Shown one piece after another: positions 1 through 7,796 of a stretch of 64,000 nt of DNA. Every line of letters begins with the position of its first letter. Within the stretch, counting starts at the first letter, position 1. Made by a program: the position numbers and the translations under genes. The notes below the pieces were generated by a model. It saw nothing but the letters and a program-made list of their open reading frames with translations, was not told the DNA's origin and did no database searches. This stretch comes from JBJXGE01 sp046154185. Lineage in GTDB: Bacteria; Planctomycetota; UBA8108; UBA1146; JAJFFE01. The stretch covers positions 80,352 to 144,351 of the forward strand of contig JBJXGE010000021.1 of the NCBI GenBank assembly GCA_046154185.1, given 5' to 3'.

Positions 1-516
1 GATCACCAACACGAAGTCGCGCGCGGAGGTCGGCTCTGGCGGCGCCGCGGACAGCGCCGCCAGCCGACCGGCGCGCGCCCGACAAACGAGGCGATGCGCC
101 ACGTCGTGATACTGAATCTCGACCGCGCGCCCGGGCCAGAGCCAACCCGCGAGCGCCGCGAGCGCGACCGCCGCCGGCACCGCGCGCGCGCCGTTTTCCA
201 GTGACGCGAGTTGCGCGCGATCGGCGGCGACGAGCGCGCGCGATCCTGCGAGCCGAGCGGTGGCGAGACGGCGGCGACCGAGCAGTTCGAGTCGACGCAC
301 GCGCCGCTCGAGCGCGTCGGGCTCGTCGACGACAACCAAGTAACGGCCGGGTTCGAGCACGTGAACCTGCGACGACGATGCAGCGGCCGCGCCGCCGCTG
401 CGAATCGCCAGGAGCGCAGGCCATCGCCACGCCTCGCGCCGCACGCTCACGACGCAGCGCGGGCCATCTTTCCAATCGACGATGCAAATCGTAGCCGGCC
501 GGCGCAGCGTGTTCAT
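1..516 (-). CDS. Hypothetical protein, N-terminal part (runs off the left edge)
   Basis: A minus-strand frame of 172 codons opens with an ATG and is still open at base 1, so only the N-terminal part is present. An in-frame TGA five codons upstream limits the start. The frame was judged coding because of its regular amino-acid make-up (CIVDWKDGPR near residues 11-20, YLVVVDE near 58-64), whereas the overlapping plus-strand frames are Arg-rich shadows. There is no signal peptide; one hydrophobic Ala/Leu stretch lies near residues 113-126 and could be a membrane segment. I do not recognise the family. No clear Shine-Dalgarno motif precedes the ATG. Confidence 0.5.
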   Translation of the reverse strand, partial: MNTLRRPATICIVDWKDGPRCVVSVRREAWRWPALLAIRSGGAAAASSSQVHVLEPGRYLVVVDEPDALERRVRRLELLGRRRLATARLAGSRALVAADRAQLASLENGARAVPAAVALAALAGWLWPGRAVEIQYHDVAHRLVCRARAGRLAALSAAPPEPTSARDFVLVI

Positions 517-651
517 GCCGCGAGAAGATCAATCCGCATGCCAACCGCGCGCGGCCGCTGCGCGTCGCGCGCGGCGGCAAGTCGACCTGAAGCGAATCAC
601 ACCGAAATGAATCGTCCGGATCCGGGTCGATCCGTCATCCGTCGCCCCTGT

Positions 652-923
652 GAGCGCGGGCGTCCCGCCCGCTCCGCCGATCGCGCTGCGCGCCTTGCCT
701 CGCCTCGAGCGCGATGAACCCATGGCTTGCGATTCGCTCTCCGGAGCGGGCCAGAGGCCCGCGCTCCCAGGAGCGACAGGTGATTCAACACTCCGCTGGG
801 AGCGCGGGCGTCTCGCCCGCTCCGCCGATCGCGCTGCGCGCCTTGCCTCGCCTCGAACGCGATGAACCCATGGCTTGCGATGTGCTCTCCGAAGCGGGCC
901 AGAGGCCCGCGCTCCCAGGAGCG
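652..923. repeat. Two direct copies of a REP-like palindromic unit
   Basis: Two nearly identical 124-base units lie at 652-775 and 800-923, offset by 148 bases. Each starts with a GC-rich palindrome built on GCGGGCGTCCCGCCCGCTCC (the second copy has TCTCGC in the middle) and ends with a second palindrome containing GGAGCGGGCCAGAGGCCCGC. The end palindrome is close to the reverse complement of the start one, so each unit is a pair of REPs in opposite orientation, like a BIME. The block stands directly in front of a REP-associated transposase gene. The rest of the gap 517-947 shows no gene. Confidence 0.85.
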
Positions 924-947
924 CCTTTCTTGGGAAGGATCTTTCCG

Positions 948-1607
948 ATGTCGCACCGAACCAACCCGTGGCACAGCCGTGGCTATCTTCCGCATTTTGA
1001 TCAGCCAGGTGCGACACAGTCGATCACGTTCCGGCTGGCCGATTCCGTACCGTCGACGCTCATTCGCCGATGGCGCTCAGAATTGAAGCTCGATGAAGCA
1101 GAAGCCGCCGCAGAACCACAGCGTGTCGAGTTACGCCGACGAATCGAGCGCTTCGCGGACCGAGGTTTCGGCGAGTGCTGGCTTCAGGTTCCATCGATCG
1201 CCGAGATCGTCGAGAACTCGCTCTTCCACTTTGATGGAGAGCGCTACGCGCTGATCGCGTGGTGCGTGATGCCGAATCATGTGCACGTCATGGTCGAAAC
1301 GCGCGCGCAGTCGAGCTTGCGCGAGATAATGCACTCTTGGAAATCATTCACGTCGAAAGCCTGCAACCGGTACTTGAATCGCACCGGACAATTCTGGGCG
1401 CCGGACTATTTCGATCGGTTCATTCGCGACACTCGGCATCTGCAAGCTGCGATCCAGTACATCCACGAAAACCCCGTCAAAGCTGGGTTGGTGGAACTGC
1501 CCGCTGACTGGCGTTTCTCGAGGGCATACTTCACCCACGCCGATCGGAACTCCGAAACCTATCCACTGCGAGGTCTCGATTGTGGCAGCTCCGCGTCCAG
1601 TCCATAA
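948..1607 (+). CDS. rayT: REP-associated tyrosine transposase (RAYT, TnpA_REP, HUH family)
   Basis: A 219-residue single-strand DNA transposase of the Y1 HUH type, a family known to bind and cleave REP palindromes. The metal-binding HUH motif is HVH at residues 111-113, inside MPNHVHVMVE, and the candidate nucleophile is Tyr154 in DYFDRFIRD. The helix ending YIHENPVKAGLV near 171-182 is also characteristic. The chosen ATG has GGGAAGGA upstream at good spacing; the frame is open further upstream to 714, but that part runs through the repeats and is not protein-like. The gene follows two REP-like units that are its expected substrates, and a strong hairpin lies just after the stop. Confidence 0.9.
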   Translation: MSHRTNPWHSRGYLPHFDQPGATQSITFRLADSVPSTLIRRWRSELKLDEAEAAAEPQRVELRRRIERFADRGFGECWLQVPSIAEIVENSLFHFDGERYALIAWCVMPNHVHVMVETRAQSSLREIMHSWKSFTSKACNRYLNRTGQFWAPDYFDRFIRDTRHLQAAIQYIHENPVKAGLVELPADWRFSRAYFTHADRNSETYPLRGLDCGSSASSP

Positions 1608-1619
1608 CCAACGAAACAA

Positions 1620-1652
1620 CCGAGCGAGCCCGGGCGACGCGGGCTCGCTCGG
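1620..1652. terminator. GC-rich hairpin between convergent genes
   Basis: A 13-base perfect stem (CGAGCGAGCCCG and its complement, closed by an outer C-G pair) with a seven-base loop sits between the transposase gene and the convergent glycosyltransferase gene. There is no long T run on either side, so it could be a weak bidirectional terminator or another palindromic repeat. Confidence 0.55.
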
Positions 1653-1672
1653 GCTCTTCACTAGCTCTTGCC

Positions 1673-3322
1673 TCACCTCGGCAGCGGCGGATCGACGGGC
1701 TTCAAAATCGGCGCGCCGTGGCGTTGTAAGACGACGAGGTTTTGCGCGACATCGTGCACGAGCACTTTGAAGTGCGGCGCTAACACCGGATGCTGTGCCC
1801 AACCGATCTGGCTCGCCCAATCGACAAAGTACTGCACGCCGCGCTCGACCATATATTTGTGTACGCCGCCGGCGGGGTCGCGTTGGCGCGCGGCGAGCGC
1901 GATGGGATTTACCTTGCCGTCGAGATTCAATGTTCGATCGTGGTAGAAGCCGACGGTTCCCGATTGCGGTGAGCCGATCCAAACATCCTCGGGCACATAT
2001 TCCGCGACCCATTCGACAACTTGGAAATGCTGATGCTGGGCGCCGTTCATATGGATCCGCAGCCCGAGGCGCGCGCACAAGAGCACCGTGAGACTGATGG
2101 CGACCGCCGCCCACGCGGTGCGCGGCGCGACGTAGCGCCCGAGCACGCACGCGCCGGGAATCACCAAGAGCGGCGACAACGGAAACATATACCTGGCGAC
2201 AAACCAACCCGCGCCGAACAGCAAACCGTAATACGCGCACAAGAGACCGCCGAAGATCCCGCCTGCGAGCACGAGCAAGCGGAGTTGCGGCCCAAGCTGC
2301 GCACGCCGCGCGAATAGTACAGCCAACGCGCCGAGGCAAATCACTGCGGCTGGCACCGCGACCCACAGACTAGTCTCTAACCTCGCCGGCACGGGAAACA
2401 CAATGAACAAATACTCAAGCAACGACGCGGGAATCTTCACCAAGTTGCCGCCGAGCTCCGCTCCCATCGATTCGGATTGACCGCTGATGGGAACGATGCT
2501 GCCGAAGTTGACTTTGTTGTAGATCAACCACGGCGCCGCGATGACGACCGACAAGCCGCCGAACACGAGCGACTCTTTGAAGCGCCGCAGCACGGTCGAC
2601 GTGCCATAGAGAAGCGGTCGCGCCAGATGACTCACGCACACCGCCAAGATCAAAAACACCGAATCATTGCGCGCCCAAAACACGAGGCCCAAGAGCGCGC
2701 CGAGTCCGAGCGAGCGCTTCAGGCTGAACTCGCGATCGCTCGCTGGCGACAAGAAAACCGCGAACACCCAGATCACGACCAACGCGTAGAGTCCGGTCTC
2801 GAGACAGTTCATCGCGTGCGGGATCGCCGCGGCACTCGCGAACCAGGCTGCGGCGGTAAACAGCGCGACTTCGCGCGGCAGTGCGAGTTCGTGGAGCACG
2901 CTGCGCAGCAGTCGGTAAAGGGCAAACACGGCTACGAGCGAAAACAAGATCTCGAGCACGAGCACGTTGCGCACGCCATCGACGCGATCGCCACCCGCGA
3001 CACCGAAGGCGGCCGCCCACAGTATTGTCGCGAGCGGTTGGGTGCCGTTCGTGAGCTGCTCGCCATCGGCGACCGACATCGATTTTCCGATCGCGAGATT
3101 CCGCGCGATCGTGAGCATCAGATAACCGTCTTCGGTCGGAAACTCGCGCAGTTGTCGACCGTGCGGCTCCGCGAGCGGCGCAACGCGCACCGCTAGTCCG
3201 ATGACGAGTAAGGCGATGGCGCCGAATATCCACAGTTTGGCAACCGACGGCGGCAACGCGAGACCGCGCGCGGCCGCATCGAGTGCGTTCGTGACTGGTA
3301 CAAATTTAGCAGCGACGTTCAA
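1673..3322 (-). CDS. Polytopic membrane glycosyltransferase, GT-C / ArnT-like
   Basis: A 549-residue integral membrane protein with roughly ten hydrophobic segments, the first near residues 31-48, and a soluble C-terminal part of about 120 residues. The first external loop carries an acidic motif, EFPTEDGYLM at residues 60-69, the position of the catalytic acidic residues in lipid-linked-sugar dependent GT-C enzymes. The C-terminal part has VPEDVWIGSPQSG and NLDGKVNP motifs often seen in such proteins. It probably transfers a sugar from a polyprenyl-phosphate donor on the outer face of the inner membrane. The start is a TTG three bases after the stop of the DprE1-like gene, suggesting coupled translation; a later start cannot be excluded. 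It is the last gene of the minus-strand glycan cluster. Confidence 0.8.
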   Translation of the reverse strand: MNVAAKFVPVTNALDAAARGLALPPSVAKLWIFGAIALLVIGLAVRVAPLAEPHGRQLREFPTEDGYLMLTIARNLAIGKSMSVADGEQLTNGTQPLATILWAAAFGVAGGDRVDGVRNVLVLEILFSLVAVFALYRLLRSVLHELALPREVALFTAAAWFASAAAIPHAMNCLETGLYALVVIWVFAVFLSPASDREFSLKRSLGLGALLGLVFWARNDSVFLILAVCVSHLARPLLYGTSTVLRRFKESLVFGGLSVVIAAPWLIYNKVNFGSIVPISGQSESMGAELGGNLVKIPASLLEYLFIVFPVPARLETSLWVAVPAAVICLGALAVLFARRAQLGPQLRLLVLAGGIFGGLLCAYYGLLFGAGWFVARYMFPLSPLLVIPGACVLGRYVAPRTAWAAVAISLTVLLCARLGLRIHMNGAQHQHFQVVEWVAEYVPEDVWIGSPQSGTVGFYHDRTLNLDGKVNPIALAARQRDPAGGVHKYMVERGVQYFVDWASQIGWAQHPVLAPHFKVLVHDVAQNLVVLQRHGAPILKPVDPPLPR

Positions 3323-3325
3323 GGC

Positions 3326-4678
3326 TTAGCTTTCCGGGTCCAAGAGTCGGCGCGACAGCGCACTGCGAATTTTCCGCGCGGGATCCCACGCGTCCCGCAC
3401 GCGTTGCCATTCTGGAAGGCGCGGCTCCATGCGCCGAAAATGCTCGCGCCGCGTGAAGGCATCCTTCGCCAAATACACGCGGCCGTCATGCTCGAGCACA
3501 AACTCATTCAGAGCATCCACGACGGCCTGAGTGCGCTGCGCTGCGATCGGAATGTCGAGCGCGAAGGACACACCCGGCTTCGGGAAAGAGAGCAATCCTT
3601 CCGCCTCGGCCCCGCAGTCTTTGATCACGCACAGAAAAACCTGACCGCCATGCGCGCGAATCCGCTCGAGAAAGACCCCATAGCGCTCGAGGTCATCAAA
3701 ATGCGGCAAGACGCATTGATACTGCGTGAAACCGCGCCGCCCGTAGAGGCGATTCCAATCGCCGAGCCGATCGAGCGGGTAGAAGAAGGCGTCCGGATGA
3801 ATGCACCCCGTATGAGCGCGCAACCGTTGCTTCCAATAGTTTGTCCAGTTGAACGGTCGAATGGACCACGTACCGAGTAACCAATTCGGCGCAGTGAACG
3901 GCACGTCGATCGCCGACTTCCAGCGCGGCGGCGCGACCGGCGCCTCCGCGGCCGTCGCCCACCGCCCCTTCATCAAGATGCCGCGCCCGAAGCGGCGCCC
4001 GCGCGCTTGCAGATCCGCCCACGCGACAGTGAACGGCCAATCGGCGCCAGCCTGTCGCAGCGCGCCGATGAGCGAATCGAGATTGTCGTGCGGCTCTTGC
4101 TCTTCCCAGATCCACGGACTCGGCACGGCTTCTAGTTGGAGACTGACTTCGAGTATATGGCCGGTCAGTCCCATGCCGCCGAGCGTGGCGCGAAACAACT
4201 CGGCGTTTTGCTCGCGACTGGCGTCGACGACGACACCGTCGACGAGCCCGATTCGCAGCGAACGCACATGTCGGCCGATCGTCCCGGCAACGTGGTGATT
4301 TTTTCCGTGCACGTCCGCCGCGACCATGCCACCGAGCGTCACGTGCTGTGTCCCTGGCGTCACCGGCACGAACCAGCCGCGCACCAAGAACAGCCGCTTC
4401 AACGCTTCGAGCGATATTCCCGCTTCCGCGCGCAAGAGCCCTGACTTCGCATCGAAGCTCAGCACGCGATCGGCCGCGACGCTGCAGCTGACGCGATCAC
4501 TCAGTTCGGCGGGCAGCGCCGCGTCACCATAGGCGCGGCCGAGTCCACGACTCAGCGCCGCCTTGTGCGCGACGGTCGCGAAATCTTCCGACTGACTCAC
4601 GAGCGCGTCGACGGCGACGTGGCGCCCCCAGCCGCTCAAGCGCACGCGTTTGAAGACCGAGTTATTGGCGTCCGACAT
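3326..4678 (-). CDS. FAD-linked oxidoreductase, DprE1-like
   Basis: A 450-residue oxidase of the vanillyl-alcohol oxidase fold, very similar in plan to DprE1, which oxidises decaprenyl-phosphoryl ribose at C2' (DprE1 is about 460 residues). The FAD-binding segments are RGLGRAYGD at residues 44-52 and PVTPGT...LGG...DVHGKNHH at about 105-129. The Lys of the C-terminal YLAKD motif matches the active-site Lys of DprE1. The substrate here is not known; an epimerisation of a polyprenyl-phosphate sugar is likely. The usual partner reductase DprE2 is not adjacent. The start used is the ATG before SDANNSVFK; a frame extension of 11 codons exists. The start overlaps the upstream glycosyltransferase gene by 17 bases. 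Confidence 0.85.
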   Translation of the reverse strand: MSDANNSVFKRVRLSGWGRHVAVDALVSQSEDFATVAHKAALSRGLGRAYGDAALPAELSDRVSCSVAADRVLSFDAKSGLLRAEAGISLEALKRLFLVRGWFVPVTPGTQHVTLGGMVAADVHGKNHHVAGTIGRHVRSLRIGLVDGVVVDASREQNAELFRATLGGMGLTGHILEVSLQLEAVPSPWIWEEQEPHDNLDSLIGALRQAGADWPFTVAWADLQARGRRFGRGILMKGRWATAAEAPVAPPRWKSAIDVPFTAPNWLLGTWSIRPFNWTNYWKQRLRAHTGCIHPDAFFYPLDRLGDWNRLYGRRGFTQYQCVLPHFDDLERYGVFLERIRAHGGQVFLCVIKDCGAEAEGLLSFPKPGVSFALDIPIAAQRTQAVVDALNEFVLEHDGRVYLAKDAFTRREHFRRMEPRLPEWQRVRDAWDPARKIRSALSRRLLDPES

Positions 4679-5669
4679 TCGTCTTACCCGCGCCACTTTC
4701 TCGGCTCTCATTCAAACCCTCGACGCGACCGGACGTCGCGCTGGGCGCGGCGAGCACGCGCCGCAAATACTCCTTGGCTTCGATCCACTGCGCTTGTCGT
4801 TGCTCCTTCGAGCCACGACCCAGCCGCACGCGCGCCAAAGTCTCGAGGCGCCAGAGGAAGAGTCCGAAGCGCATCGCGCCGACGCCAAGCCATCCATAGT
4901 GTCGGCGGTAGTACGCCATACTATTCAGGCCCCACAGCAAGTTCGTGCGCCGCAACTTCCGCGTCGACTTCCCTTGATGATGCAGCACGCGGAATTCGGC
5001 GAGATAGCGGATACGCAAGCCGCGTTTCCAAACGCGCCGGCAAATATCGACGTCGTTGAAAAACAAACTCAGCTCCGGATCGAAGCCGCCGAGCGCCTGA
5101 TAATCCGCGCGCCGAAACATGAAACAGGCGCCCATCGGCTGCGGAACATCACGACTCTCTTCATGGTTGAAAAAGCGCATGCGCTTGTGCGCAAGCCACC
5201 AAGTGAAGGGTGGGAAAAACGCTAACGAACAGCAGTGAATCACCGCGTCAAAGAGGCCCGGAAAGCGAGCGCAGCACTTTTGAGTCGAGCCATCCGGACT
5301 CACGAGTCGCGGACCGACGAGCCCATAGGCCGGATCACGCTCAAGAAAATCGGCGAGACCGTCGAGCGCACCTGGGTGCACCTCGGTGTCGGAATTCAAA
5401 ATGCACAAGTAGCGGCCGGTCGCGAGTTCCGCACCTTGATTGTTCGGATACGCGTAGAGAAGATTCTCGGAATTCTCGAGGAGCCGTACTTGCGGAAACT
5501 CGGCGCGAATCATCTCCTTGCTGCCATCGCCGCTGTTGTTGTCGACGACGATGACCTCGCGCACGCGGCGCGTGTTCGGTTCGCCAAAAATAGAGGCGAG
5601 GCAGGCCCGCGTCAGGTCGCGCGTGTTCCACGACAGAATGACGATGGAGATGGCTTGTGACTCGGACAC
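4662..5669 (-). CDS. Family-2 glycosyltransferase
   Basis: A GT-A fold glycosyltransferase of about 335 residues, of the rhamnosyltransferase-like group. It begins with the nucleotide-binding beta strand ISIVILSWNTRD, followed by VVDNNSGDGS (near 41-50) and the acidic motif ILNSDTE, the metal and nucleotide-sugar site. A later FFNDVDICRR motif is typical of the acceptor-side loop. A GTG at 5669 preceded by CAGGTG was preferred because the catalytic domain begins a few residues later; the frame is open upstream to another GTG at 5762, giving a 31-residue extension without similarity to the family. It shares CC-RFPGL with the next gene, so the two are probably paralogues within the glycan cluster. 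Confidence 0.83.
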   Translation of the reverse strand: MSESQAISIVILSWNTRDLTRACLASIFGEPNTRRVREVIVVDNNSGDGSKEMIRAEFPQVRLLENSENLLYAYPNNQGAELATGRYLCILNSDTEVHPGALDGLADFLERDPAYGLVGPRLVSPDGSTQKCCARFPGLFDAVIHCCSLAFFPPFTWWLAHKRMRFFNHEESRDVPQPMGACFMFRRADYQALGGFDPELSLFFNDVDICRRVWKRGLRIRYLAEFRVLHHQGKSTRKLRRTNLLWGLNSMAYYRRHYGWLGVGAMRFGLFLWRLETLARVRLGRGSKEQRQAQWIEAKEYLRRVLAAPSATSGRVEGLNESRESGAGKTNVGRQ

Positions 5670-5795
5670 GGCGACACCTGACTTACATTCGACAAATTGC
5701 GGCGGACGACACTCGCCCGACCGCCGCCAAAATATCACTCTGCCCCGCAAATAGGCAGACACGATTCCGCCGGTAGCGGCCGCGGACGCACGTTC

Positions 5796-6755
5796 CTAAC
5801 CAGATTTCCAGAGCGCAGAATGGCGCCAGTAGTCGCCGAGCAAGTGCGGTGGGTCATAGTCGGTCTTGCGCTCCAGCCAAGTGCGCAGCTTCCAACTGAT
5901 GACGCCGGCCATCGCGCATAAATCCGCCAGCACCGCGTACGCGCGGCCGTAGTTGCTGGCGAAGTAACGGCGGCGCGACTCGAACCAATAGCTCGGTCGC
6001 CGTGGCAATCGCTCGCCGCGCTTGGTGACCCCGGTCGTCTGCCCCACGTAGTGGATGATGCGGCTCTGCGGAACGTGCCAAATCAACCAACCGGCGCGTG
6101 TCGCTCGCAGCAAGAAATCGGTTTCCTCGAAGTACAGAAAGTAGTGCTCGTCCATTAGCCCGATTTGATCGACCAACGAGCCGCGCATCATGACACTTGC
6201 GCCCGACAGCCACCCGACCTCGTGTGGCTCGTCGCGAATCGGCAAGCGCGTGATCCAGTGCGCGAAAACGCGGTCGAATAGCCCCAGTCGCAAGTATTGC
6301 GCGAACTCATCGATCAGTCCCGGAAACCGAAAGCAGCAATGTTGCGGCGTCCCATCGGGGTCCTCGCTCCGACCGCCGACAATCCCGATCTGCGGATGAC
6401 TCTCGAGAAAATCAAACAGTGCGCGTATCGCCCCCGGCCGTGCGACCGTGTCTGGATTGAGCAGCATCAGGTAATCCGCGGCGCGCCCGCACGCGCGTTC
6501 GGCGCGAATCGCTACGTTGTTCCCAAACGCGAAGCCGCGGTTACCCGGCGCTTCGATTAGATCTACCCAGGATGACCAACCGGACGCCTTGATCGCGGCC
6601 GCAATCTTCTCGAGCGAGCCGTCGGCTGAGCCGTTCTCAACGAGACGCACGCGCGAACCCGGCAAGCTCGCGAGTTCCGGTTCGAGCGACTTTAGACATT
6701 GAATCGTCAACTCCGGCGCTCGGTAGGTCACAATGCAGATGCAGATCGTCTTCAT
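5796..6755 (-). CDS. Family-2 glycosyltransferase
   Basis: A 319-residue GT-A enzyme starting at ATG with the canonical first strand ICICIVTYRAPE, then VENGSADGS (nucleotide site) and MLLNPDTVARPGA (acidic metal motif). The acceptor-side motif FYFEETDFLLR-type is present as LYFEETDFLLR near residue 212. It is soluble or membrane-associated at the cytoplasmic face and probably adds a deoxyhexose to a lipid-linked glycan. PQHCCFRFPGL matches the QKCCARFPGL of the downstream glycosyltransferase, which suggests an old tandem duplication. The gene lies in the same orientation as the rest of the cluster, separated by about 125 bases from the neighbour downstream. Confidence 0.87.
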   Translation of the reverse strand: MKTICICIVTYRAPELTIQCLKSLEPELASLPGSRVRLVENGSADGSLEKIAAAIKASGWSSWVDLIEAPGNRGFAFGNNVAIRAERACGRAADYLMLLNPDTVARPGAIRALFDFLESHPQIGIVGGRSEDPDGTPQHCCFRFPGLIDEFAQYLRLGLFDRVFAHWITRLPIRDEPHEVGWLSGASVMMRGSLVDQIGLMDEHYFLYFEETDFLLRATRAGWLIWHVPQSRIIHYVGQTTGVTKRGERLPRRPSYWFESRRRYFASNYGRAYAVLADLCAMAGVISWKLRTWLERKTDYDPPHLLGDYWRHSALWKSG

Positions 6756-6870
6756 GGCGGGCCGTCCATCTCAGCGAGTCTTTGATCAAGCGCGATTCTA
6801 AGCAATCGCTTCGCAATCCTAACGTTACGAGCCGCTCCTCGAGCCACTCCTCAAGACACCGGCGAGCTCG

Positions 6871-7773
6871 TCAGCGCTTCACGCAACGGAGCCAAACTTC
6901 ACTCTCCATGCGCACGGATTTTTCGATCGCGAGCCCGCTCGCGTGCAACACACGGCGCAGATAGCGCGCGGTCGGGTAGACCGGCGCGGAAGTCGAGAAT
7001 GAGTTCTCGCCACTCTTCAAGCGACGGCCGAAAACTTGGTAGTAGAGACTATTCACCACGATTCTCACATCGCGCGCGAGCTCAACGGGTCGCCGCCAAT
7101 TGCGACGAAAGTGCGACCGCACGAGCGCGAACAGCGGCACCGAGGTGGTCATCAAGACGCCGCCGCGCCGGAGCACTCGCACCATTTCCGGCAGGCACCG
7201 CTGGTAGTCCATGTATTGCAACGCACCGATGCAAATGACGACGTCAAAGGTCTCCGCCGCGAACGCCAAGCGCTCGGCCCGACTGCACGCGACGCGCGGC
7301 TCGGGGCGCGCCGCGAGTTCCGCGAGCACCGGCGCCAGCAACAAGTATGTCGGCTCGACGTCGACACCGATCACTTCGGCGCCGAGCGCTTGCAACGACA
7401 ACAGATTGCAGCCGACGCCACTTCCCACTTCGAGAATGCGCTGGCCGGCAAGCGGCGTGGGCAGAAGTCCGAGCATGACGCCGCCGCCCGGCATCGCGCC
7501 CGCGCGCTCGCGCCAAAAGGTGAGTTCGCGCGCTGGATCGGCCGCCTTGAGCCCCAACATCGTCAAACCGGGACTCGCGGCGCCGGCCGTGTCATTCCCG
7601 CGCGACACAAGTCCGAGCGACTCCGCAAGCTCTATGGCGCCGTCGCCGACACCGTCGATCGGCAATTGCAGATTGAGCTGATGCAAGAGCGCGATCAGCG
7701 CTTCGCCGTGCGGTCCGACCAACGCGCGCGACAGCGGCGCGAGTTCGTCTCGTAACTTCGAAACTCTCGACAT
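6871..7773 (-). CDS. Class I SAM-dependent methyltransferase
   Basis: A Rossmann-fold methyltransferase of about 300 residues. The SAM-binding motif I is ILEVGSGVGCN, followed by an acidic end of strand 2 (VIGVDVEPTY) and the motif IV region CIGALQYMDY. The C-terminal half carries a lid and substrate region. The acceptor is unknown; its place between glycosyltransferases suggests a sugar or polyisoprenoid-linked glycan. The ATG at 7773 was used; an upstream TTG at 7800 overlaps the stop of the previous gene as TTGA and would add nine residues, so a coupled TTG start is a real alternative. Confidence 0.8.
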   Translation of the reverse strand: MSRVSKLRDELAPLSRALVGPHGEALIALLHQLNLQLPIDGVGDGAIELAESLGLVSRGNDTAGAASPGLTMLGLKAADPARELTFWRERAGAMPGGGVMLGLLPTPLAGQRILEVGSGVGCNLLSLQALGAEVIGVDVEPTYLLLAPVLAELAARPEPRVACSRAERLAFAAETFDVVICIGALQYMDYQRCLPEMVRVLRRGGVLMTTSVPLFALVRSHFRRNWRRPVELARDVRIVVNSLYYQVFGRRLKSGENSFSTSAPVYPTARYLRRVLHASGLAIEKSVRMESEVWLRCVKR

Positions 7774-7796
7774 AGTTCTGGGTTCGACCGTTCGCG

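Noticed and set aside
714..947. N-terminal extension of the transposase
   Set aside because: It runs through the REP-like units and is not conserved in character; an ATG with a ribosome site lies at the end of it.
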